This document shows positions 26,335-32,830 of a DNA stretch of 32,830 bases, piece by piece; position 1 is the first letter of the stretch; each line of letters starts with the position of its first letter. This DNA is from Candidatus Pacearchaeota archaeon (GTDB taxonomy: Archaea > Nanobdellota > Nanobdellia > Pacearchaeales > GW2011-AR1): contig JAGVWU010000012.1 in the NCBI GenBank assembly GCA_018304145.1, positions 1-32,830 of the forward strand, written 5' to 3'. Under the pieces are notes generated by a model. The model did not search any database, was not told the origin of the DNA, and worked only from the letters and a program-made list of their open reading frames with translations. A program made the translations under genes and the position numbers.

Positions 26335-26395
26335 AAACATCAAAAATTTACAATTTTTGTGGCTTAAAAATTATTTAGAAGAATTTTTAAACCTT
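26335..26395 (+). promoter_or_regulatory. Two-hairpin leader element, copy 1 (upstream of eS17)
   Basis: AAACATCAAAAATTTACAATTTTTGTGGCTTAAAAATTATTTAGAAGAATTTTTAAACCTT. Confidence 0.6.
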
Positions 26396-26435
26396 AAAAA
26401 TAAGCTAGTATTATAGCAAAATTTAGAATTATGAA

Positions 26436-26633
26436 ATGGGACGTATAAAATCAAAAATTGTCAAAAGAACAGCCAAAACACTGATAAGCATAGAAAATAA
26501 TAAATTTACTGATAAGTATGAAGATAATAAAAAACTATTAACGGGTTTAATGCCCAGTAAAAAAGTGAGAAATCAGGTAGCAGGTTATATTGCAAGGCTA
26601 AAAAAAATAGGAACTAAAGCAAAAACAGAGTAA
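26436..26633 (+). CDS. Ribosomal protein eS17
   Basis: 'MGRIKSKIVKRTAKTLI...NKKLLTGLMPSKKVRNQVAGYIARLKK'. Confidence 0.9.
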   Translation: MGRIKSKIVKRTAKTLISIENNKFTDKYEDNKKLLTGLMPSKKVRNQVAGYIARLKKIGTKAKTE

Positions 26634-26635
26634 TA

Positions 26636-26968
26636 ATGACAGAAAAACCAGAGACTTCAGAAAGTGAACCTTCAATACCCCAACCAGGTGATGATAATAT
26701 AATTTTTGTAGGCATAAAACCTTTTATGAATTACGTTACAGGTGTGGTGATGCAATTCAAAAATAAGGGGCAAAAAGAAGTTATTGTTTCTGCAAGAGGA
26801 AAATTTATTTCAAAAGCAGTGGATATAACAGAAGTTGCAAGAAGAACTTTTTTAAAGGATGAAAATATCTGTGTAAAAAATATAAAGATATCAAGCGAAC
26901 AATTCGAAAATAAGGAAGGAAAAAGAATTTTTGTTTCTGCCATAGAAATTATTTTAGTGAAAGAGTAA
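26636..26968 (+). CDS. DNA/RNA-binding protein Alba
   Basis: 'NIIFVGIKPFMNYVTGVVMQFKNKGQKEVIVSARGKFISKAVDITEVARRTF'. Confidence 0.92.
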   Translation: MTEKPETSESEPSIPQPGDDNIIFVGIKPFMNYVTGVVMQFKNKGQKEVIVSARGKFISKAVDITEVARRTFLKDENICVKNIKISSEQFENKEGKRIFVSAIEIILVKE

Positions 26969-27077
26969 AATAGCCAATTTTTTTATAAAAAATAATTTTT
27001 TTTAAAAAGAATAATTTTAAATACTCTTTTTACTTCATTTTATTAATAATTTTAAAAAGGAGAGGTGATTAAAAAAC

Positions 27078-27107
27078 ATGGCAAAGAAAAAAAAGAAAAA
27101 AAGATAG
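27078..27107 (+). CDS. Putative 9-aa micro-ORF MAKKKKKKR
   Basis: ATG GCA AAG AAA AAA AAG AAA AAA AGA TAG, preceded by GGAGAGGTGAT (strong SD) and followed by a hairpin plus T-tract. Confidence 0.45.
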   Translation: MAKKKKKKR

Positions 27108-27150
27108 TTCTTGTGAAAGAACTTAAAATTTTTTATTTTTTATTTTTTTA
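27107..27150 (+). terminator. Hairpin plus T-rich tract
   Basis: AGTTCTTgtgAAAGAACT then AAAATTTTTTATTTTTTATTTTTT. Confidence 0.5.
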
Positions 27151-27185
27151 TATAATATCCAAAATTTATTAAATTTTTAAATAAA

Positions 27186-27515
27186 CTAGTGTTTATTTTT
27201 TTGGTTTTTGTTTGATTTTATCTGACTTGACAGAAGTCTCTTCTTTAGTATCCGAGGGGATTTCTTTATCAATAAATTTAATTTCTCATCAATTTCATTG
27301 ATTTTGTGATACATCTTGTCTATTCTTTTATTTCTTATAATCCCAAAAATGCTTTTTGCAATTAAAAAAATAATATAGATAATAAAAATAATTCCTACCG
27401 TTTTAAAAATGGTAATTAGATTAGCAAACTTCGAAACCAATTCAGGAGGCATAGCATTTATAGAAGAATTTAAATTCAAAATGTCTTTCATATCTGTTAA
27501 ATTAATATCTGCCAT
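27186..27515 (-). CDS. Single-TM hypothetical protein with cytoplasmic coiled-coil-like tail
   Basis: 'LITIFKTVGIIFIIYIIFLIAKSIFGII' TM segment; charged C-terminus. Confidence 0.6.
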   Translation of the reverse strand: MADINLTDMKDILNLNSSINAMPPELVSKFANLITIFKTVGIIFIIYIIFLIAKSIFGIIRNKRIDKMYHKINEIDEKLNLLIKKSPRILKKRLLSSQIKSNKNQKNKH

Positions 27516-27533
27516 GATATCATTAAAAACTTG

Positions 27534-27595
27534 AAGTTTAAAAATTCTTTTATAGAATTTTTAAGCCACAAAATTTGATAAAAATTTTGATGTTT
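27534..27595 (-). promoter_or_regulatory. Two-hairpin leader element, copy 2 (upstream of the minus-strand gene starting at 27515)
   Basis: Reverse complement AAACATCAAAATTTTTATCAAATTTTGTGGCTTAAAAATTCTATAAAAGAATTTTTAAACTT. Confidence 0.6.
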
Positions 27596-27873
27596 AAAAG
27601 GGTTTTCAATAAGTTTTTAAGTTATAGGATAAGAAATTAATTTCAGGATAATTTACCCTTTCTTATCCTGCCTATCAAGGAAAAAATTTTCCGAAAATTT
27701 ATTTCCTTTGATATAATAAATAAGGTTTATATTTTTACATTGTTTAATTCCCTTTTTAATTTGATAGATTAATATATAATTAATGAATAACTGTGGAGAA
27801 GTCTAGAATGATGAGACTTCAGAACAGGCAAGTATCAAAGGTTTTTTAAACCAAATCTATTTTGTATTTTCAA

Positions 27874-27945
27874 GGCTCCATAGCTCAGTGGCAGAGCGCG
27901 TCTCTCATAAGGACGAGGTCCCGAGCTCAATCCTCGGTGGAGCCA
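27874..27945 (+). tRNA. tRNA with CAT anticodon (Met or Ile2; not resolved)
   Basis: GGCTCCATAGCTCAGTGGCAGAGCGCGTCTCTCATAAGGACGAGGTCCCGAGCTCAATCCTCGGTGGAGCCA; loop CTCATAA. Confidence 0.93.
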
Positions 27946-28001
27946 TATTCTATCCAAAAGTTTATAATTAAATTTATAAATAATATTTAGTCTCAAAAAT
28001 C

Positions 28002-28481
28002 ATGTATTTACCTTATAATTCAAGAAGACAAGAGTGGGAAAACCGAAAACAATCAGGTCCTGACAGTGATTCAGAAATGGTTCTAAATTATATACAACGT
28101 AAATTTCCAGATGCAAAAGATTTTTTAGATTTAGGGATGTGTAATGCAGGCCTTGTTAAAAAGTTAAGAGAATTAGGAAAGAATGCAATAGGGATTGATT
28201 TAAGAGTTCGAACTTGTGATGAATTGGTTGTTGCAGATGCAAGAAATCTTCCTTTTAAAGATAAAAGTTTTGATATAGTTACTGAAATTATGTTATTAGC
28301 TGATATGGATGACTTTCAATCTCTTCCTTTAACTGAACTTAAAAAAGTCATTTTAGAAACAAGAAGAGTTCTAAGAACAGGCGGAGTTTTTATTACTATG
28401 CCTTATGCACATTTATCTAGAACATACTTTAATAAAATTCTTTTTGAAGATTTAGATGTGTGGGGAGTTTATCAGAAGTAA
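28002..28481 (+). CDS. Class I SAM-dependent methyltransferase
   Basis: 'DFLDLGMCNAGLVKKLRELGKNAIGIDLR', 'ADARNLPFKDKSFDIVTEI', 'VLRTGGVFITMP'. Confidence 0.8.
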   Translation: MYLPYNSRRQEWENRKQSGPDSDSEMVLNYIQRKFPDAKDFLDLGMCNAGLVKKLRELGKNAIGIDLRVRTCDELVVADARNLPFKDKSFDIVTEIMLLADMDDFQSLPLTELKKVILETRRVLRTGGVFITMPYAHLSRTYFNKILFEDLDVWGVYQK

Positions 28482-29033
28482 TTATTCTTCTTTTATACTT
28501 TTAACTTCATAATACCATATTTCAGAATCTTTCCAGTCATTTTTATCTAAACCTGCTTTTCTTGAAAGATTCTCAAGAAATTCTGTTTTATCTGGAATCT
28601 CCTTCCAAACTTGAGGAAGAAAAGTGGAAGAATAAAACCCTTTTTTAAGAATAATTCCCATTTTCTTATCCATTTTCTTAAGCAGATCATTATAATCTCT
28701 AAAATATATTTTTTTAGGAGCAGAAAGAACAGATATTTCTATTTTTATGTTGTTTAATTCAGAAGAGGAAAGAGGCAGGAACCTAGGGTCTCTGAAAGCA
28801 GCGCTTATGGAATTATCAACAATATCTTTCCAAAGTTCCTGATGAGGATTTAGGCTTCCAATGCAACCTCTCAGTTCACCATCTTCAGTTAGAGTAATGA
28901 AACATGCTTTTTTTTCAGAATATTTTCTCTTTATATCTTTAGAAATGTCTAATTTTTCTCTATTAAATTGAGATTTTAAAGTATTCCTTGCTAACTCTAA
29001 AAGCAGACTATTTTTTTTATTTTTTTCTTGCAT
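28482..29033 (-). CDS. AMMECR1 domain protein
   Basis: 'KKACFITLTEDGELRGCIGSLNPHQELWKDIVDNSISAAFRDPRFLPLSSSEL'. Confidence 0.92.
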   Translation of the reverse strand: MQEKNKKNSLLLELARNTLKSQFNREKLDISKDIKRKYSEKKACFITLTEDGELRGCIGSLNPHQELWKDIVDNSISAAFRDPRFLPLSSSELNNIKIEISVLSAPKKIYFRDYNDLLKKMDKKMGIILKKGFYSSTFLPQVWKEIPDKTEFLENLSRKAGLDKNDWKDSEIWYYEVKSIKEE

Positions 29034-29044
29034 TTTTCTGTTCT

Positions 29045-29263
29045 TTAGAAAGAAGAGTCCTTATACTTTCCCCATCTTATTTTTTTCCATATTCTTTCAT
29101 GAAGAAAAAATAAAGGAATTTTAATAAGTGTGAGAATAAAACTAAACTTAATCGAAGCGCTTAAATCTCCATAAACAATGTAAACTGCAGCAATAATAAT
29201 TAAAAAAGATATGAATTCCCAGATAAATCCCTTTATAAAACTTCTTAATAATGTTGATGCCAT
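29045..29263 (-). CDS. DUF2061-like membrane protein
   Basis: 'LLRSFIKGFIWEFISFLIIIAAVYIVYGDLSASIKFSFILTLIKIPLFFLHERIWKKIRWG'. Confidence 0.75.
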   Translation of the reverse strand: MASTLLRSFIKGFIWEFISFLIIIAAVYIVYGDLSASIKFSFILTLIKIPLFFLHERIWKKIRWGKYKDSSF

Positions 29264-29306
29264 TTTAAATCTCTTTTTATACTAAACAATAAGAAACAAT
29301 TAATAT

Positions 29307-29540
29307 TTAAAGATTGTTTTTAGAGTGATAATTCACATAAACATCACAATCATTACAAACGGACTCGTTGCAATCTCTGCAAATGTCATTCATCCATCCC
29401 ATAAGCTCATTATCAGTTCTTGGAATCAGCCTATAACATCGCGAAAAATCACTCATTGGATTTGAATCCTCATGAAAACAATCTGTTTGATAAAAGCAAC
29501 AATATCCCTTATCAAAATCTTCACAACTTCTTCTTTTCAA
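29307..29540 (-). CDS. Cys-rich small protein
   Basis: 77 aa with nine cysteines, including 'CRDCNESVCNDC'. Confidence 0.6.
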   Translation of the reverse strand: MKRRSCEDFDKGYCCFYQTDCFHEDSNPMSDFSRCYRLIPRTDNELMGWMNDICRDCNESVCNDCDVYVNYHSKNNL

Positions 29541-29551
29541 AATTTTTAATG

Positions 29552-29665
29552 TCAGGAATTAAACCACATCATTTATGATGTGGATTCAATTTTGAGGCTT
29601 TAATTCCTGAGCATCCTAAAAACAAGTGCCTGCCACAAACCACCCCTTTTAAGGTGTGGTGGCAC
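29552..29665. repeat. Two adjacent intergenic hairpins
   Basis: TCAGGAATTAAA(29552-29563)/TTTAATTCCTGA(29599-29610) enclosing CCACATCA/TGATGTGG; GTGCC...GGCAC (29626-29665). Confidence 0.75.
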
Positions 29666-29697
29666 ATTGTTTTTTTGATTTTAATTCTATTGTCATT

Positions 29698-30561
29698 TCA
29701 TACATTCCCCAGATAAACATATTTTAAATATTTTTTCCCAATTTTATAAGCTTTTTCAAGAGTTTCTTTATGAGTAATTTCCTTATTCAGCATTTTATAA
29801 TTAGGAAAGAACCTGGAAATATGCCAAGGAATGTTGATGTCAACAGAAGCAATAAACTTTGCAATTTTTTCAAGTTCTTCGGATGAATCGTTTAAACCAG
29901 GAATAATCAAAGTAGTTATTTCTACATGAATCCTTTTTTTATGCACTAATCTTATTGTTTCTAAAATGGGAGCTAGTTTTGCTCTGCAAAAATTTGAATA
30001 AGTTTTTTCATTAAAGCTTTTTAAATCAATATTTATTGCATCAATAAATCCTGCAATTTTTTCAAGTGACTCTTTATTAATAAACCCATTTGTTACTAAA
30101 ATATTTTTCAATCCTTTTTTCTTAGCTATTTTAGCAACATCAAAAACATATTCATAGGAAATTAATGGTTCACTATAAGTATATGAAATTGAAGGACATC
30201 CTGATTTTAAAACATGTTTAATTAAATCTTCTGGAGAAACATAATCTCTATCAAACTCCTCTGCATTTTTTTGAGATAAATTCCAGTTCTGACACCAGCC
30301 ACAAGAAAGATTGCATCCAGCCATTCCTATTGAAAAACTAAAGGTTTTTGGTAAAAAATGATAAAGAGGTTTTTTCTCAATAGGATCTATATTAATAGAA
30401 ACAGGTTTTCCATAAGAAAGAGAATACAGTTTTCCATTATTGTTCTTCCTTATTCTACATTTTCCAATCTCATTAATATTTAAAACACAAAAATGCGGGC
30501 ATAATTTACATTGAACAACTTTGTCCTTAAGTTTATTGTAAAATTGAGCTTCTTTTAACAT
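29698..30561 (-). CDS. amrS: AmmeMemoRadiSam radical SAM protein (AmrS)
   Basis: 'GMAGCNLSCGWCQNWNLS' CxxxCxxC; 'CKLCPHFCVLNINEIGKCRIR' N-terminus; 'YTYSEPLISYEYVFDVAKIAKKKGLKNILVTNGFI'. Confidence 0.9.
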   Translation of the reverse strand: MLKEAQFYNKLKDKVVQCKLCPHFCVLNINEIGKCRIRKNNNGKLYSLSYGKPVSINIDPIEKKPLYHFLPKTFSFSIGMAGCNLSCGWCQNWNLSQKNAEEFDRDYVSPEDLIKHVLKSGCPSISYTYSEPLISYEYVFDVAKIAKKKGLKNILVTNGFINKESLEKIAGFIDAINIDLKSFNEKTYSNFCRAKLAPILETIRLVHKKRIHVEITTLIIPGLNDSSEELEKIAKFIASVDINIPWHISRFFPNYKMLNKEITHKETLEKAYKIGKKYLKYVYLGNV

Positions 30562-30611
30562 ATATAATTAATTATATTAAAGTTAATAAAATTTGTTACA
30601 AGTATAATTAC

Positions 30612-30962
30612 ATGTTAGAAATTCATAAAACGAGAATATTTATTGCAATAATTGCCGCTACTATTGCAATAGACTTTGCGATACTTACTTATATTTTTCA
30701 ACAACACGCATCTATCTTGCTAACAATTGAAGTGATATTGTTACCATCAATCTATATAATTAGAAACTATTATACAGAAGAATTAATTAAAAGAGATTAT
30801 AAAGAAACAACAGCTTTAATTCAACAGGATGCAACAAAATTAAAAGATAGATATTTAAAACTAAAATACTTAAATAAAACAATTAACAATGAAAAAGAGA
30901 AAGAAAAAAAAATCATAAAGCCAAAGAATCTGAAGAAAAAGTTGAAGAATATGACAGGATAA
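30612..30962 (+). CDS. Membrane plus coiled-coil hypothetical protein (C-terminus possibly frameshifted)
   Basis: Two TM segments then a charged helix; alternative frame continues after an A9 run. Confidence 0.5.
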   Translation: MLEIHKTRIFIAIIAATIAIDFAILTYIFQQHASILLTIEVILLPSIYIIRNYYTEELIKRDYKETTALIQQDATKLKDRYLKLKYLNKTINNEKEKEKKIIKPKNLKKKLKNMTG

Positions 30963-31051
30963 TAAAAGCGTTAAATAAATTAAGGCGAATGATATAATCC
31001 ATGCACAATAATATTTTTTAATTTTAGGGTACTATTACAAATCACTTTTTC

Positions 31052-31303
31052 TCAAAACATCCTTCTTAATCTTCTTACAAAAGATTTCCGGTCCCTATGT
31101 CTTGCTCTTCTTATCATCTCATTTACTCCAACTCCAACAATAGCTCCAACAGCTGCTGCAATGACAACTGAAGTCAATGGATGCTCTCTAACAACTTCTC
31201 TTGAACTTTCAGTTGCATTTTCAAATTTTTCTCCAGCAAGTTCATAAGACCTTTTAGCTCTGTTTCTTAATCTTCTTCCAAAATTATCCTCTTTTTCTGG
31301 CAT
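31052..31303 (-). CDS. DUF883/ElaB-YqjD-like small membrane protein
   Basis: 'VREHPLTSVVIAAAVGAIVGVGV' C-terminal anchor pattern. Confidence 0.65.
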   Translation of the reverse strand: MPEKEDNFGRRLRNRAKRSYELAGEKFENATESSREVVREHPLTSVVIAAAVGAIVGVGVNEMIRRARHRDRKSFVRRLRRMF

Positions 31304-31325
31304 TTTTCCCCTCCTTTTTAGTTTA

Positions 31326-31616
31326 TTATTTTATTAATTTAATTAATATCCCAATAATCAATATGATAACTCCAATTATTAAAAATGAAAGAGTTTTATC
31401 AAATCCTAAATATTCAACTAAAAAGAAAATTAGAGCAATTGAAAGGAAACCTATAGCCATTAAAATAAAAGACAATCCAATAAATTCTCTAAATATTTGT
31501 TTTTTAAAGCGGTTTAGCCTTCTTGAAACAACTTCATTTATATCCTCTCCAACATCTCTGACTAAGTCCCTGAAACCCTGCTTTAAAATGTCTTTGATAT
31601 AATTAATTACACTCAT
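31326..31616 (-). CDS. Holin-X/DUF1469-like two-TM protein
   Basis: Amphipathic N-terminus followed by two TM helices 'FIGLSFILMAIGFLSIALIFFLVEYLG...FLIIGVIILIIGILI'. Confidence 0.55.
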   Translation of the reverse strand: MSVINYIKDILKQGFRDLVRDVGEDINEVVSRRLNRFKKQIFREFIGLSFILMAIGFLSIALIFFLVEYLGFDKTLSFLIIGVIILIIGILIKLIK

Positions 31617-31864
31617 TTTTAACTCAAAAGTTACTCTAATTTTTAAACATGAATATTCTCAAAAATATAGTATTAAATATAATGATTATTTTATTAATAT
31701 ATAAGATTAAGAGATGGTGTATGATTGGGTTTTAGAATTAATTGTCTCTCTAAATCTTCTCTTGCTCTCCACAACCTGTCCTTTATAACATTATTAAAAA
31801 GTCTCGAATCATGTTAATTAAATTAAACCAATAACTTTTTATCTTTAGATTAATTATCTTTTTT

Positions 31865-32572
31865 ATGTGGTATCCATTAAACAAACAGGAATTAGAAAGC
31901 TTCATAGATAAATCCTTCAAGCAAAAAGCAAATATCAAACCTAAAAAAATTCATGGGCTAATAGTTCCTCATGCAGGATACGAATATTCAGGTATGATTG
32001 CAGGAAAAGCCATTTCCCTATTAAGAAATAAAAAAATAAAAAAAGCTGTAGTAATAGGACCGAGCCATTATCAATCATTCAACAATACATCAACAACAAA
32101 TAAAAAATATTTTGAAACACCTTTAGGAAAAATATTGACATTTAATACTGATTTTATTCAAGGAGATATAACTAACGAACATTCAATAAACAACCAAATT
32201 CCCTTTCTTCAAAAATTAGGAATAAAAGAAATAATGCCATTAATGATAGGAGAAATCACAGATAAACAAGCACAAGAGATAGCAAAAAAGATATTTAAAA
32301 TTCCTGCAATTTACATATTTTCAACAGACCTCTCTCATTTCTATGATTATGAAAAAGCAGTTAAAACAGACCAAAACACAATTAAAATATTAGAAAATTT
32401 AGATTTTAATAATTTCAGGTATGTTGATGCCTGCGGTTATTTTCCATTGTTAATAATGATGCATTTATGCAAAATAAAGAAGACTTCTCCAAGATTAATT
32501 GAATATAAAAATTCCGGAGATATTACTGGAGGCAAATCCAGTGTTGTCGGATATTGCAGTATGCGGTTTTAA
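31865..32572 (+). CDS. MEMO family protein (AmmeMemoRadiSam component)
   Basis: 'GLIVPHAGYEYSGMIAGKAI', 'AVVIGPSHYQSF', 'FSTDLSHFYDYEKA', 'CGYFPLLIMM'. Confidence 0.92.
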   Translation: MWYPLNKQELESFIDKSFKQKANIKPKKIHGLIVPHAGYEYSGMIAGKAISLLRNKKIKKAVVIGPSHYQSFNNTSTTNKKYFETPLGKILTFNTDFIQGDITNEHSINNQIPFLQKLGIKEIMPLMIGEITDKQAQEIAKKIFKIPAIYIFSTDLSHFYDYEKAVKTDQNTIKILENLDFNNFRYVDACGYFPLLIMMHLCKIKKTSPRLIEYKNSGDITGGKSSVVGYCSMRF

Positions 32573-32740
32573 TAATTCATATTCGCTTAATAATTGTAGT
32601 CCTAAACCCTATGTGGATCAATTCCAATATCATATTTCCTGTTAAAAAACCTGGCTAAAATTAAATCAGAATTCAGTGAATTAACAGAAGTTCCAACGCA
32701 TTTATTTTCTCCTATTGGCTGAAATGTAACATATAACCTT

Positions 32741-32760
32741 AGTTTGACATTTGTCAAACT
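32741..32760. repeat. Perfect short hairpin downstream of MEMO
   Basis: AGTTTGAC(atttt-type loop ATTT)GTCAAACT. Confidence 0.8.
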
Positions 32761-32830
32761 AAATTCGTCTATAAACTAATTTGACAGTTGCACAATTTTT
32801 CATTAAAACTCTAGGTATCTGTTTGTTTTT

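Noticed and set aside
26636-26690. Alba N-terminus PETSESEPSIP and the 358-aa ORF ESEQEPAIR as further units
   Set aside because: Peptides resemble the eS1 unit (SEDEPAI), but the DNA is not palindromic; too short to distinguish from low-complexity linker.
27874-27945. Assigning the CAT tRNA as initiator, elongator or Ile2
   Set aside because: Identity elements could not be resolved by eye; left as CAT anticodon only.
1-32830. CRISPR array or complete insertion sequence
   Set aside because: No regularly spaced direct repeats with unique spacers, and no intact transposase; hairpin arrays have different sequences per unit.

Overview
The window is a continuous, AT-rich archaeal chromosome segment. 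It has an archaeal information-processing gene set and looks like a DPANN lineage (Pacearchaeota/Woesearchaeota-like); that placement is inferred from gene content and protein style, not from a search. Recognisable genes: Bud32-type kinase, SRP54, FtsY, Nudix hydrolase, histidine phosphatase, DnaQ-like exonuclease, archaeal GINS, a LAGLIDADG endonuclease, NDK, ribosomal proteins eS1, eL42 and eS17, TFB, Alba, a MazG-like protein, an HPF/RaiA-like protein, a SAM methyltransferase, the three AmmeMemoRadiSam components, and four tRNAs. One locus encodes a pilin-like secreted protein (629 aa) and a giant secreted protein (~1981 aa). The most striking unexplained signal is a set of short palindromic elements. 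(i) Some sit in frame inside coding regions: two in FtsY, two plus an extra palindrome in eS1, and two diverged ones in the 358-aa ORF. They have conserved flanks, a 4-nt loop and stems whose sequences differ but still pair. (ii) Others form tandem hairpin arrays in gene leaders and intergenic DNA, in several cases flanked by direct duplications of the neighbouring gene's start or end (GINS start, TFB end). (iii) A ~60-bp two-hairpin leader element occurs in inverted orientation upstream of eS17 and of a second gene, with a compensatory stem change. No CRISPR array or intact transposon was seen.
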